A DNA stretch of 64,000 nt from positions 39,817-103,816 of the forward strand of contig NMRA01000274.1 of assembly GCA_002633005.1 (NCBI GenBank), in the 5' to 3' direction. The position numbers and the translations under genes were made by a program. This DNA comes from Phoronis australis (taxonomy: Eukaryota; Phoronida; Phoronidae). Below, in pieces: positions 45,933 to 57,900 of this stretch (positions are counted from its first letter, which is position 1; every line of letters starts with the position of its first letter). The notes under the pieces were generated by a model. It had not been told where the DNA came from. It did no database searches and saw nothing but the letters and a program-made list of their open reading frames with translations.

Positions 45933-48900
45933 GTAAATACTGTATCTAGTGCACTGCTGTACTTTCTACCACGAGGTCACATTTTGGTCTTGTAGTCTAA
46001 TAGTTTCTGTGGCTGATTCATTGACCTAGCTATTTTGTCTTGGTCTAGGCTGATGCTAGACAAGTGACCACCATCTCCAGCTGACTAGAGATGGTGTAGC
46101 TCCCATATAGGAGCTTAATACACTGAAAGCTTTTCTGTGAATTATACCTCACACCGGCTAAAACATCAAATTAATGTTGTAATAGATACCGTTTGCGCTT
46201 AGAGAGACACTTGGAAGCCGTCCATCTATTTAATTACTTCCAACTCGAGGAAATACTCCTGTTGTCAAACTTTTTCTTTGAGCAGTCCTCGTTCAGTTCG
46301 CAAATTGGTAACTTGCCATTTTTAAAGGGCACATGCCAGGGAATGTGACGTCATACTACCTGCTGTGTGCAGTGTCCCCTTTAGGATGTTCCCCCCATTT
46401 CATTATTTGGGGTCAGTCTTTCTGGATTTATTCAACAATTTTTGGTATCAGTGTCATATGATACCATTTAGATTCATTTTCTATTAAATATGTTTTCTTT
46501 TTGATTTTCTTTAACTTCTTCAATAGAATTCCACAATACGTTCCTAAGATCAAAAATTTGCAATTTTATCTGTTCCCTCAGTTACACCTGTTAAAAAGGA
46601 GACAACATCTTTTATTTTTCCCAAATCTTTGTGAAACTATTCACAGCTAAAATCACTTAGGCAAGATTATCTCTCAAAAAGTTTCTTAAGCTTCTTATTT
46701 TGTTAATCTAAAAATTGCAAACAATTTGTTTATTGAAATGTCTCCGTTGGTACATGTAAAATACTGCAGAATCATCCTAATCAGTTAATAACCCACTGAT
46801 TTTAAAAATAAATGACCCAACTATGTTGATTTGAAAGTTATTTCCTTAAAATTCAAGGACTAAAACTTTTGTGAATTAGGTGTGAATTGTTTACCACTGT
46901 TCATCACCTCATGAGATCGTGGTTTTATCAATCCTTGCCAAGGCAGTCCTGGATTGGGTACATCGGGGATTGGGACGTAAAGCTTTTAACAGTGTGACGT
47001 ACCACTTTCCTAAGGTTTATCGTTGTGTGCTTAAAATACTCTGATTGCTTTGGGTATGTGTGCAACATGTACAACTGAAAAATCTGCTTCATCATGTTCG
47101 GCAAGCATTAAATTCTTCCTGTTTGGGTCATTTCCTTGCATACAAAAATTCCGTTGCCAGCTTTATTGTTCTTACGGCATTGTGTGTGACATAATTTTGG
47201 AAAATTGAATGAGAAAATACTCTGATTGATGTCATGGTACTAATAGAGTGTGAGAGAGGCATTCTGTATGGGTAGTTTCGTACTTTCCTAGAAACCTTAA
47301 TGGCCACGTAAACTCAAATAATCATGTGTTTCGCCGGCTATTTTCCCGACTCCCATCACTGAAAACTCTTCCTGTCTACAATATTACGTAACCTCGATGA
47401 AAAACCCACATACTTGATCGTGTAAATTTTGTCTCTGTAGTACATTATTTTGCAACTGTAGCGAGTGCATTGTAAAGTGGGCATTTGACATTTCAGGGGT
47501 CACTTACAAGTCACACAATCATTCCCATGATGACTCAAAATCATGAAAAGTACCAGTGCCTTTTGCCAATTAACTACATGGATGAGATGCCCAAAGCTAA
47601 GGTGAGTTTGCCAGTTCCTTCTTGATGACCGGATATCCGCTTCGTTAGGCCAATGAGACTACATCCCACACATGCGAGACATTTTATTAAAACCAAAGAC
47701 CGAAAAACCAATATCTAGAAAAAAAAAACAAATTCCAAATTTCTAAAATATTTTGGGATTGAAACTCTACTTATGCTTTCCAAAACCGTAGACGTTGAAG
47801 TGAATTTTGTTTGCGTATATAGAATGGAAAAAACAGGACAATTGACACTCAGCTTACTACATGCATAAATGTGAGGTATTGCCCATTGTGCCTCTAAATG
47901 GAACACAGGTGCATGTACCTACCCATGCAACACTTAAGCAAAAAATTGAATACTTTGATAAACGCACTAATTTATTTCTGCATCAGTTATAGGCACAGGC
48001 GCCTATAGGCGTGCATTCATGCTATTGGTCAATAATGTTGAACAAGGAAGTCATATCTTGTCATGGATGTATTTCCAACATTGACAAGGCCAACCTTTTT
48101 GGTAGTTATGTTACCCATTTCGGCAGGATGGAAATATATGAAATAATAAATATTTAGAAATTGGATGCTTCACGAATACCTTGGTGTGACTTGTGGTTTT
48201 AATGTAAGTTTGACACACTTTGTAAGACCATCTGCTATCTAGGTCATGACCTTTGACTGAGCGATTACTGCAGTAGTTGGTGGCAAGTAACTTCTGTTGC
48301 TATGCGTGGTATGTGTTGCAGTTACATTGGTTTATCAACATTTCCTGTGGTTCTTTACAGGAAGACATTAGTAATTACCAGGGCCCAAGCGAAGAAGAAC
48401 TTCTTCAGCCTCTGTTTCAGCAGAAGAGCTGCTCTTACAGGGTAAGTACGCTAATGTCTTGCCAATTTTGGATGGAAATGATTATAAAACTCGACCTTTT
48501 AATTTGTCAAAGCTTGCGGTATTGAGCTAACATCATTGTTACTAAGAGGTACAGAGTTATCCCTTATACTTCTCTTTCTGAATTCACCAATCAGGTGTTA
48601 CAGGTCAAAGTTCATTGAATGGGAAAATTGGTTTTGAGCTAGTCTTATCAAATTAATACGGGCGATTGTCATTCCACTTGACATTTTTTGTTAAACTTTA
48701 GGGCCATTTTTTATTCATGAGGTCAGCTGACTTAAAGGAGAATGCCACCGGATTTAATTACAAATAGTCTTTTTTGCCATCTTAATCGGTCTATATCCAT
48801 ATCGCCTCGAATATGGTCGACCTTACCTTGCCAAGAGGTGTCGCGTTAACCTGTGAGGAAGGTGAGAAACGATGCTAGTGACGTCAGTGGTTCATCTGCA

Positions 48901-51900
48901 GAGTGAATGCCGCTATGTTGCGGTGCATCGTTCCCGCTTGTCCGAACTATGCAGTTGCGAGGAAAGCGGTTATATCGTTTCTTTTTTCGACTTCCTCGAG
49001 AGTCCGAAATGTTTAGAAAGTAGCTCGTGGTAGTGAAGAATGAAATGTACGCTGTAAATAGCAAGTATGAGGCCGTGAAACATCTCCGTGTCTGTGGCCT
49101 GCAGACGTCGACAGTGCATGACGAATGCCGGCTTACCAAATAACTATCCATACGTTTCGTTGTCTGAGCTTGTTCACGGCGCCTCTTCATCACTGTATTC
49201 CTGTTCGAATTGATATCCTGTGAAACTTAACGATCCACCTGCGAAGTCTTCGTCGGGTTTGACTGATGAGCTCTCGTCTAAGTCACACGGGATTGCCGTT
49301 GCCATGTTGAAGTTTGTTACTGAGTGTTCTGTTTCAAAATGAATTATTCTCACCCTAACCAATGCTTATATAAAACTTAAAACAAAGTCTGCCTCATTAG
49401 ATGCAATTTGTAATGCCTTTGGAGTGTTCGTGAGTGCAAATGATTTGAGAAGCCAGCAGTGAATAAATCACTGCGTTACCGGCTTTAGGTGCAATAAAAC
49501 TGATTGATGGGACACCGAGGCCGTGTGAGCTCATGCTAATTTAAGTGTTTGCTGGCAAAAACTGTTGTGAAACAACTCAGTCGATTTCCATCCCACGGCC
49601 TGGTGTTAAGGGAGTCTTTATTTACATTTACATTATTAAATAATGATTGTCGATGTTCAATTTCTGCCCTGACGGTCTGCTGTGGCCAACGCGAGTCGTG
49701 GCCCCCGACGAGTAAGTAGATTTGCAGTTTCGTGGCTAATTCACCAACATAATCACATGCACATTACTTTGGGTCACTAGTATAGTATTTTCTTGACTGG
49801 AAGTTTAGTTTCCAACTTTCGCTGGTTTATGTTCGTGATGTCTGATCAGTTTCCGAGCCACTGGCCAGCGGGATAATGAGTCGCTGCGACGGGCCTGGTC
49901 GGGCTCTGAGCCACTGGACAGGATAACAAGTGTTTTGTGTGTTTAGAACTCAAAAAATCACAAGTCTAAACAACACAGATCTTGGTTCTCCTATCTGTAT
50001 CTCACGGAAAATACTTCGAATTTATCTCGGAACAGACCCCAAACTCTTGCTACGAATTGGCCTGCTGAACTTTGTAGGCTACGGTGTGTCCAAATACCAG
50101 TAAATCTGTAACATCGAAATAAAACAACACGTTTTTATAAGAACTCGGTCCATTTTTAAGGGTTTTACATCGAAGTTTGATGATTTATTGGTGTTAAACG
50201 ATGAATTCAAGGGATAAGCTGACACCAGTAACCCGTGTTGTGAACTGCTGGACAGACTGCGTGTGAAACCAATTATGTCATTGGATAATTTCAACACCTC
50301 CGTCTGCTGTCAGGTGTCAGGTAATGCAACCATACTTGGCGTTATGGAGTAGCTACTCGATCTAAATTGATACAAATTAGGTTGTTTTTTGGGTGGCATG
50401 CTCCTTTAAACTTTTGCTGAATTTGAAATTTTCAATTGACTTTTGATCACTTTGTGTAGGCATTGTACTTGTTAAACTGCTTAATAGTCAAATTATCCTG
50501 TCTTAATTTTTAAGACTCGGAGAGAACTTAATAATATGGGTGTAACAGGGGCCATTTGTCAATTAACTTGTCAACGTTTTTTTTATAAATGTCAAGAAAC
50601 TGCTTTCAAAGTTGATGTAAACGGTAGACATCATGAAGTGTCATAATACTGTCTCAAAGGATTTCATTGGACTAGGCGAGCAGATTTTCTAGGTCACATG
50701 GCACCAAGTTCAAGATTGGTTTTTGGGCTCGACATTTCAAACTGCAACGTCTGATTGGAATAATTGAAAACACTGGAAAAATTTTCAGATTTTGAAGTCA
50801 ATGTGTCCTTAATGTTACTGTGAATTCTGCTTGTGCTCAGCTGTCATTGCAAAGAATTCCTGGTCATTTTGTCTGAATGTTTTCAGCGTGTACTGTTCCT
50901 ATATATGTCTTGAGTGATTTTGAAGATTTCGGAACTTCTCTCATTGTTCTTGTACAAGTACCATACGCTTGTACAACTTGTACAAAGCATCTTGGATATA
51001 ATGACTTGTTCCTTGTTTTCAGATTGACAAATACTGGTCTTATGAACTTTGTCATGCACGGCACATTCGGCAATATCATGAAAGAAAAGAAGCACACAAA
51101 GTAGGTCTCAAACAAAACTATTTGGTGTGGCTCTGCAGTAGAATATTTGAAGACAATCCATGGGTTATTCATTATTACAAGTTCTGTATGTCTTTCTGTT
51201 CAAATTTCTGAGTTAAGTCTTAAGTCACTTTTCCTGAAGCAGACCCCAGGGTTGAGTGAGCAGACGTAAGAATCTTTTGAAGGAAACTAGTGTGATGCGT
51301 GCTTCTCTTGTAATACATGGTGATGTCTCGCTAAGACTCGCTGTATCTTGCATTTTTGTGAGGTTCTCATGTCTATTGAATGTACGCCATGCCTCTTGGT
51401 CATTGAAGATGTCAGTTTGTGTTTGAAAATCATTAGAAAAGTTATAAATCACAGTGAATTTACAGCAGACTTATGGATTTGACTGTATAATTTTTGTCAT
51501 GTTATTAACTGTCAGTTTTCTTTTTTAGCCACTAGTCATAACAGAGTTTTATTTAGGAAAAGCACAAGGTGTGTATGTGTCTTTTGTATTTTCTCATCTT
51601 TGTCTTACAAAATTCTTAAGTAATTGCCATGTTTTCTTTTAAAATTTTTTGCCCCCTTTCCTTTCAACCAGACGTTTGCCTTCTGCAATTAAAGTTTCAT
51701 AAAAACATCTGCGTCTTTTTCATTGCTTAAGTCAATATCATCATTGCCTTTTTGTTGTTTAACATGCTATGAAGGCATGCTGTTCAGCCAGTCATGGTTG
51801 CTGTTAATTTGTTTCAGATGTGAAACCTCCTGCCGAGTCCTCAGTTAGAGACGATGAGTCATCGCCTCCTGTTGAGCACGAGGTCGTGGCTGAAAGTAGT

Positions 51901-54900
51901 CCAAAACCTCCAAGGAAGGTAAAGAGAACACACCTATGAAATATTAATTTCTTTAATATCAATATGTTGTTTTTTTTAATCGACGTGGTTGGAGAACTAG
52001 GAATGTTTATCAAGTTTATTAAAAAATGACTGATGGTGTCAAGTAGTATGAGTATCTGTAAGTCATTTTATTTTTTTTATTGATTCGCATCACAGAGATG
52101 GCAACATTTTGTAACTACAAATCTAATTTTTGGAGTTCTGTGAACACCCCGTACTTGAATATGACAGTTGTGCTTTAGCTTTACTCAACTACTAGCAATT
52201 TTGTTTTCATAATTCCCTGTTTGATTGAAGCCTTGTTTATTCTCATCCACATTTTTTTAAAGCAGCTTTAGACCCAGGTTTCCCATTCAGAAAAGTTAAG
52301 TGACAATCCAACTTGCTCAACGCATACAATGGGCCTGTGACAATCCAACTTGCTCAACGCATACAGTGGGCCTGTGACAAGCCAACTTGCTCAACACATA
52401 CAGTGGGCCTGTGACAAGCCAACTTGCTCAACGCATACAGTGGGCCTGTGACAAGCCAACTTGCTCAACGCATGCAGTGGGCCTGTGACAAGCCAACTTA
52501 TTGAAACTGATCTCAAGCAATTACAAATTATCAACTCTTTGTTTACCGATAAGTCACAACTAATTTCATTGGGGAGCAAGTTCAGACCTAATGCATTATG
52601 GCACGCAGTTTCAATACAAAGCCATTTTTACACGTGTCAGGTTTAAACTCACAGATGACATTTATTTCTGTTCAGATAACAACGAAAAGAGTTGACAATG
52701 TTGAACTTGCGTACTTTGAGTACAACATGTCCGACGGCACTCCCTGTGATCTGACGAATCAGCCCCGCAAAGCCTCCCTACACTACATATGCCAGCCAGA
52801 GGGTAATGGGGAAATCTACGAACTGAAGGAGACGTCGACGTGTGAATACGAACTAACCATACTCTCCTCCCAGCTGTGCAAACACCCAAGCTACAAGTGC
52901 GTTGAATGCATTGTTTCTTATTCTTGGAAGGAACGTGCGTGGTTGTAACTAAGCGCAGTGTAACTAAGCGCAGTGTAAATAAGCGCAGTGTAACTAAGCG
53001 CAGTGTAACTGAGCTCAGTGTTACTAAGCGCAGTGTAACTAAGCTCAGTGTTACTAAGCGCAGTGTAACTAAGCTCAGTGTTACTAAGCGCAGTGTAACT
53101 GAGCGCATTGTAACTAAGCGCAGTGTAACTAAGCGCAGTGTAACTAAGCACAGTGTAATTAAGCACAGTGTAACTAAGCACAGTGTAACTAAGCACAGTG
53201 TAACTGAGCTCAGTGTTACTAAGCGCAGTGTAACTAAGCGCAGTGTAACTAAGCGCAGTGTAACTAAGCACAGAGAGATAGTAATGATGATACTATTTTT
53301 AACTAAGCTCAGCCTCTTTCTGGCAGTAATACTGATTATAATATTAGTAATAACGATAATGATGATATTTGTAATAAACTCATCCATCGTTGTTAAAGAT
53401 CTATTAGAATCAGGCTACTCAGAGTTTGATGTAAAACTAACCACAAGAAATAATTGCCAGCAAGCAGGAGTCTGCCAAATTTGGTAACACTGTGAATCTC
53501 TACGCCCTCATTGTCAGCAAGCTTATTTCCTTCTATACGTGTGCAGGTCTCTGACTTCCTATACATTAAAATACCTATGAATGAAACACATATCGCAATT
53601 ATTTTTAATGATCTCTACAACTCTGTACTAATTACAATCATCTTAACTTCAACATTTAACTACAGTGAACTCCAATTCTCAGCATTAATGGTTCTTATGT
53701 TGTTCACAATTATTGCAGACCCAAGAACACTCCGGTGACAAAAATTGACTGTCATCCTGTGGATGGTGCTCCTAACAAGCCACGTAATCTGGTGAAGATT
53801 GACTCTGAGAGAGAAGAGTTCCAGAGACAGGTTGGTTCTCATATTGTACTTTGGTTGTGTTCTGATGTGCAAGTTTAAATCAGAACCCTTATGTCTGATT
53901 TATCGTAAGTTATCCAGTTTTAGTATAACTTAGTGAAACTGTTCGTAGTCTACCAAGTTTGCATGTTGTCAGTCTTTGAGGTCACACAAAGTCCTGTTTC
54001 CACACTTCTCCATTATAAACCAATGCATGTTGCTGCAGTCAAACGTGAAATATTGTAACAGTTGCCCCTTTTTGGCAACAGTCATTTACCGGGGTCCTGA
54101 ATTTTAAGAATCAGTTTCATGCCCATTCTTCAGTGGAGAAAACTGGTTCTCCCCTTTTTCTCACCACAGAGTCGGCCATTCAGGAAAGTCCAGTATAGGG
54201 TTGTTCCAAAAGCAACCCCCAAGGAGACACCACCAGCGCAGCAGTCAACTCAGACTGTAATCAGTGCACACACAGACACCCAGCTACTACGACAGCTGTT
54301 GAGTGGGGACTACTGCCTGAAGGGGGTAGGTGTCGCTTGATTCTAGTGTTTGGTTGTTCACCAGGTCACAAATCTCAAGATATTTTTTTCTGTTATTTTG
54401 CTTAATGTTTAGAACATCAAATGAATATCTTAAATTAGAACATAGTATCCCCATGCTTGATGTTGGCCCCTTAAATATCCTTTTTCAAAAGTAATTCTGT
54501 TAAATTTTTAAAAGAATTTGATATCTTGTACCATTTTGAAAGATGCTTCGTCTAGTTTGGTTTGTGTTAAAGTTCATTTGATATTGTTAAAAGAATTGAA
54601 GTGAACTGAAATTTTTGAAAAAATTAGAAACTAGAGAATACAAAGTAAGGTGGGATAATAAGAAGCATTTTCGTGAAAGTTTTTGGTTTACACAAACAGT
54701 CAGTGATGTTTTTCTGTTGATTCAACTGCCATATTCATCCAATCAATTATTATCACTCTTCGAAAGTCACTTCAAGCAAAATGTTATTTTCATTAACCCT
54801 GCATTTAATAACTGGTTGAGGTATCAGATGACATGGTGGATGTGAGTGGTTTCAGGCTGATGTAGGATGATAATTGGATTTGAGGTCTGTGCGTACAGCA

Positions 54901-57900
54901 ACCCGTCTGCAGTTGTTATTGACTTTTGTTTCAGGGTATTGGTTGGTGGAAGTATGAATTCTGTTTCGGGAAATTTGCTCAACAATTTCATGAGGTGAGT
55001 TTTTTCTTCGTCAGAATAGCGTTTTGCTTCTCCTCTCGGTTATTTCAATACGTATCTACTTTGTTGTTGTTTCTCTTCGAGGTGACATTGACCTTGTTCT
55101 TCAGGGGAGATAATGACCTTTTTCTTGTGGGAAGTCAATATGGGCATCTTCTGCAGGAGTTTGTCGAGGAAGCATATTTTGTACTGAAGGCCACTAGCAC
55201 CCTATATATCATAACATATATGCTTTGTTTAGTAACAGTTGGTACGTAATGTGAAATTTATTAACATTAATCTAGCAATCTGTTCGATGACTTCTGCCAG
55301 TTCCGTGAACTTCAAGACAAAATACTAAATACAATCATCTAAGATTTGACATTTCGGCAATAATAAGAAATTCTGCAATATTCCCTAACATTCTGTAATA
55401 AGTTTCGTTTTCATGACTGCTATCAAAATGGAGTTCTGACTCATATTAGCATAATAAGTTTCATTTTCGTGACTGCTATCAAAATGGAGTTCTGACTCAT
55501 ATTAGCATACAACGGAGACACTAGCAAAAATGATATTCATGCTTTATTAATCGGCATATTTCAGATGGGATGAGTCGACACTTTGTATCACATGCCTGTG
55601 ATGTAACATAGTGTGGATTGAATTGTGTTTCTGAATCAGTACATTGTGCAAATGAAAAGTTTTGTCTGAATTAACAGTTTTTCATATGGCCAAAGTCCAT
55701 AAAATCACCATTTTGTAATTGAGTTGTGTTGCTACAAGCAGGGTAAAATTTGATTTTTCGTTGGTGGTATCGTACAAGGGAGACAAATCCTGTGGCTTGT
55801 ACATACCGAACCATTTCAGTTTTTCAAATACTGAATATGCTTTAGCTGTGTAAAACCTAAATCAGTGTTTCGGAATATGATAGATAAGCAATGAACTAAA
55901 ATGGTGTATGATACAGTTACTTGAACTTTAATTGAGAAAAACTTTTATGAATTTTGTGTAGTACACTGTGACGTCAACAGCTATGAACATATTCGAATAA
56001 TGTTTGTAGTTTAGTGCGGTAGTAGCCTTTCATTAACACAACAATATTTACAGATAAATATCGTTTCCACATCCTTTCAGGAGTGCACTGCTACGCAGGT
56101 TGGGTTTAAATCATGCACATTCAAATTCTTAATTTTGTCTTTTGTAACGAGGTAATTTATACTTCAGGTGGCGTGCTGATCAGACTTAAAAATGTTTGCG
56201 ATATACAGTTCCACTCTGGTTTAAGAATTACATATTTAGATAATTTATTCTTCGATGTTTAAAAGTTATAAGGGCTGTTCCAGTAAAATCCGTGTGGGAG
56301 GGGGGGAGGGCAGTAGTAATAAAAATTCATGGGTGGTGGTCTTCAGAAAAAAACACAAATTATGGGTGGTCATTCCTGTAAGAAGTGATGCATTAAAAAT
56401 GGGTGGTATTTTTTGACCTGTAAATGTTGACAGGTTGGTTACTTCAGCCGTCTAAACTCAAAAAATGCAATTGGCAAATATCCTAACTTATACAAAAAAG
56501 CCCATATTGCCAGTGAACAGAGTGCAATATGTTCACTAAGCCATTAATCAAGTCATGGGCAACTTGATTTAAGCCAACTATTTGTCTGCAGTCCTATTGA
56601 ATTGAACAGTTATGCAACACTAAACTGGTGTTAACACATATAAGAAAATTGATGATTTTTAAATAAAAAGTATGAGGAGTAAGATAAACAAGTTCCAATA
56701 TTCACTTGACATAGAAGTATAAAAGAGTTCGTGGAGACAGTTTGAGATTCATAGATCCTTGTAAATGAAAAAATGTTCATTGAAATTATAGACATATGGT
56801 GAACAGAGACATCTGGTGGCTGCCAAAAGTATTGCTCACAGGCTACTTTAGTTTTTGACAATATTGGTCAAGACAACTAGTTCTTGTCTGTCAATCATCT
56901 AAGTTCTTAACAGGTCCTCCTGGGGGCAATTTGTTTGCAAGTGTTGGATTTTATATTTTAACCTATTAAAAATAATTAAAAAATTATGGGTCATGGGTTG
57001 GAGAAATAAATGAAAAATATGGGCGCCTTCCCCCCCTCCCATACAGATTTTGCTGGAACAGCCCTAAGTGGTTCCTGAGATATATGGACCCTGTCATACC
57101 AAACATGTCCTTAGAACGTCCGAGCCCATGTTCAGATATTCATGTAACAGGTGGGGGGGGGGCATAGAAATGTGACACCGTCCACTGTGCTCATGCTCAA
57201 ATTTAGCAACGGTTGGTCTGTTCTTGTTTTTGAGAGACTTCTGAAAACTGCCTTGGTGTGGCAAGGCCCGTATAATTAGGAACTGTGTACTACGGCAAAC
57301 ATTTCTCCTTTATGGGTGATATTTGTTTCCCCTTGCTGTAGGAGAATGGCAAACGAACAAACATACTGCTAGGAAAATGGGACAAAGCAAAACACCTGGA
57401 GTTTTTGCGGAAACATCCTCAAAAACAACACAAGCCCCATCAAAAGTAAGTAAAGCGTATAGTTCATGTTGCCACCAACAGAGGTCTCTGAAGACTCGGC
57501 TCATACTGTTGTTGAGTGTCAGCTTTTTGCTATTCTTTGAAGTATGAAAACTGTTAATCTCACTTAACCATTTTAGTTTACAGTAAAAGAAAACTGGCAC
57601 AAAGCGGTTGTCGAATGTTCAAGATTTTGTGACACTTAATGTTTTGGTTGTTCTCAGCAATTATTAGTTGGTAAAACTTTGGGGAGCTTTAAACAGATAA
57701 GAAAGACCTGACAAGACTGCTTGATGAAATTTTTTATGCAATGAATTTATGAATCCAGGTTGCAATTCTACACTGCCTTTATGAAATAATAGCTAACTCT
57801 GTCTTGCTCTGCATTTTCAAAAATGTTTCCCTTGATTGACTGTGTGGTTTAATTAGATTGCGTACTCCAGTCATCTTTGAACACTCGAACTCCGTGTCCT

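Noticed and set aside
52662-53487. 193- and 241-codon ORFs on opposite strands
   Set aside because: Produced by the 15-bp minisatellite plus ERLEC1 exon 7 read backwards; no domain or splice support.
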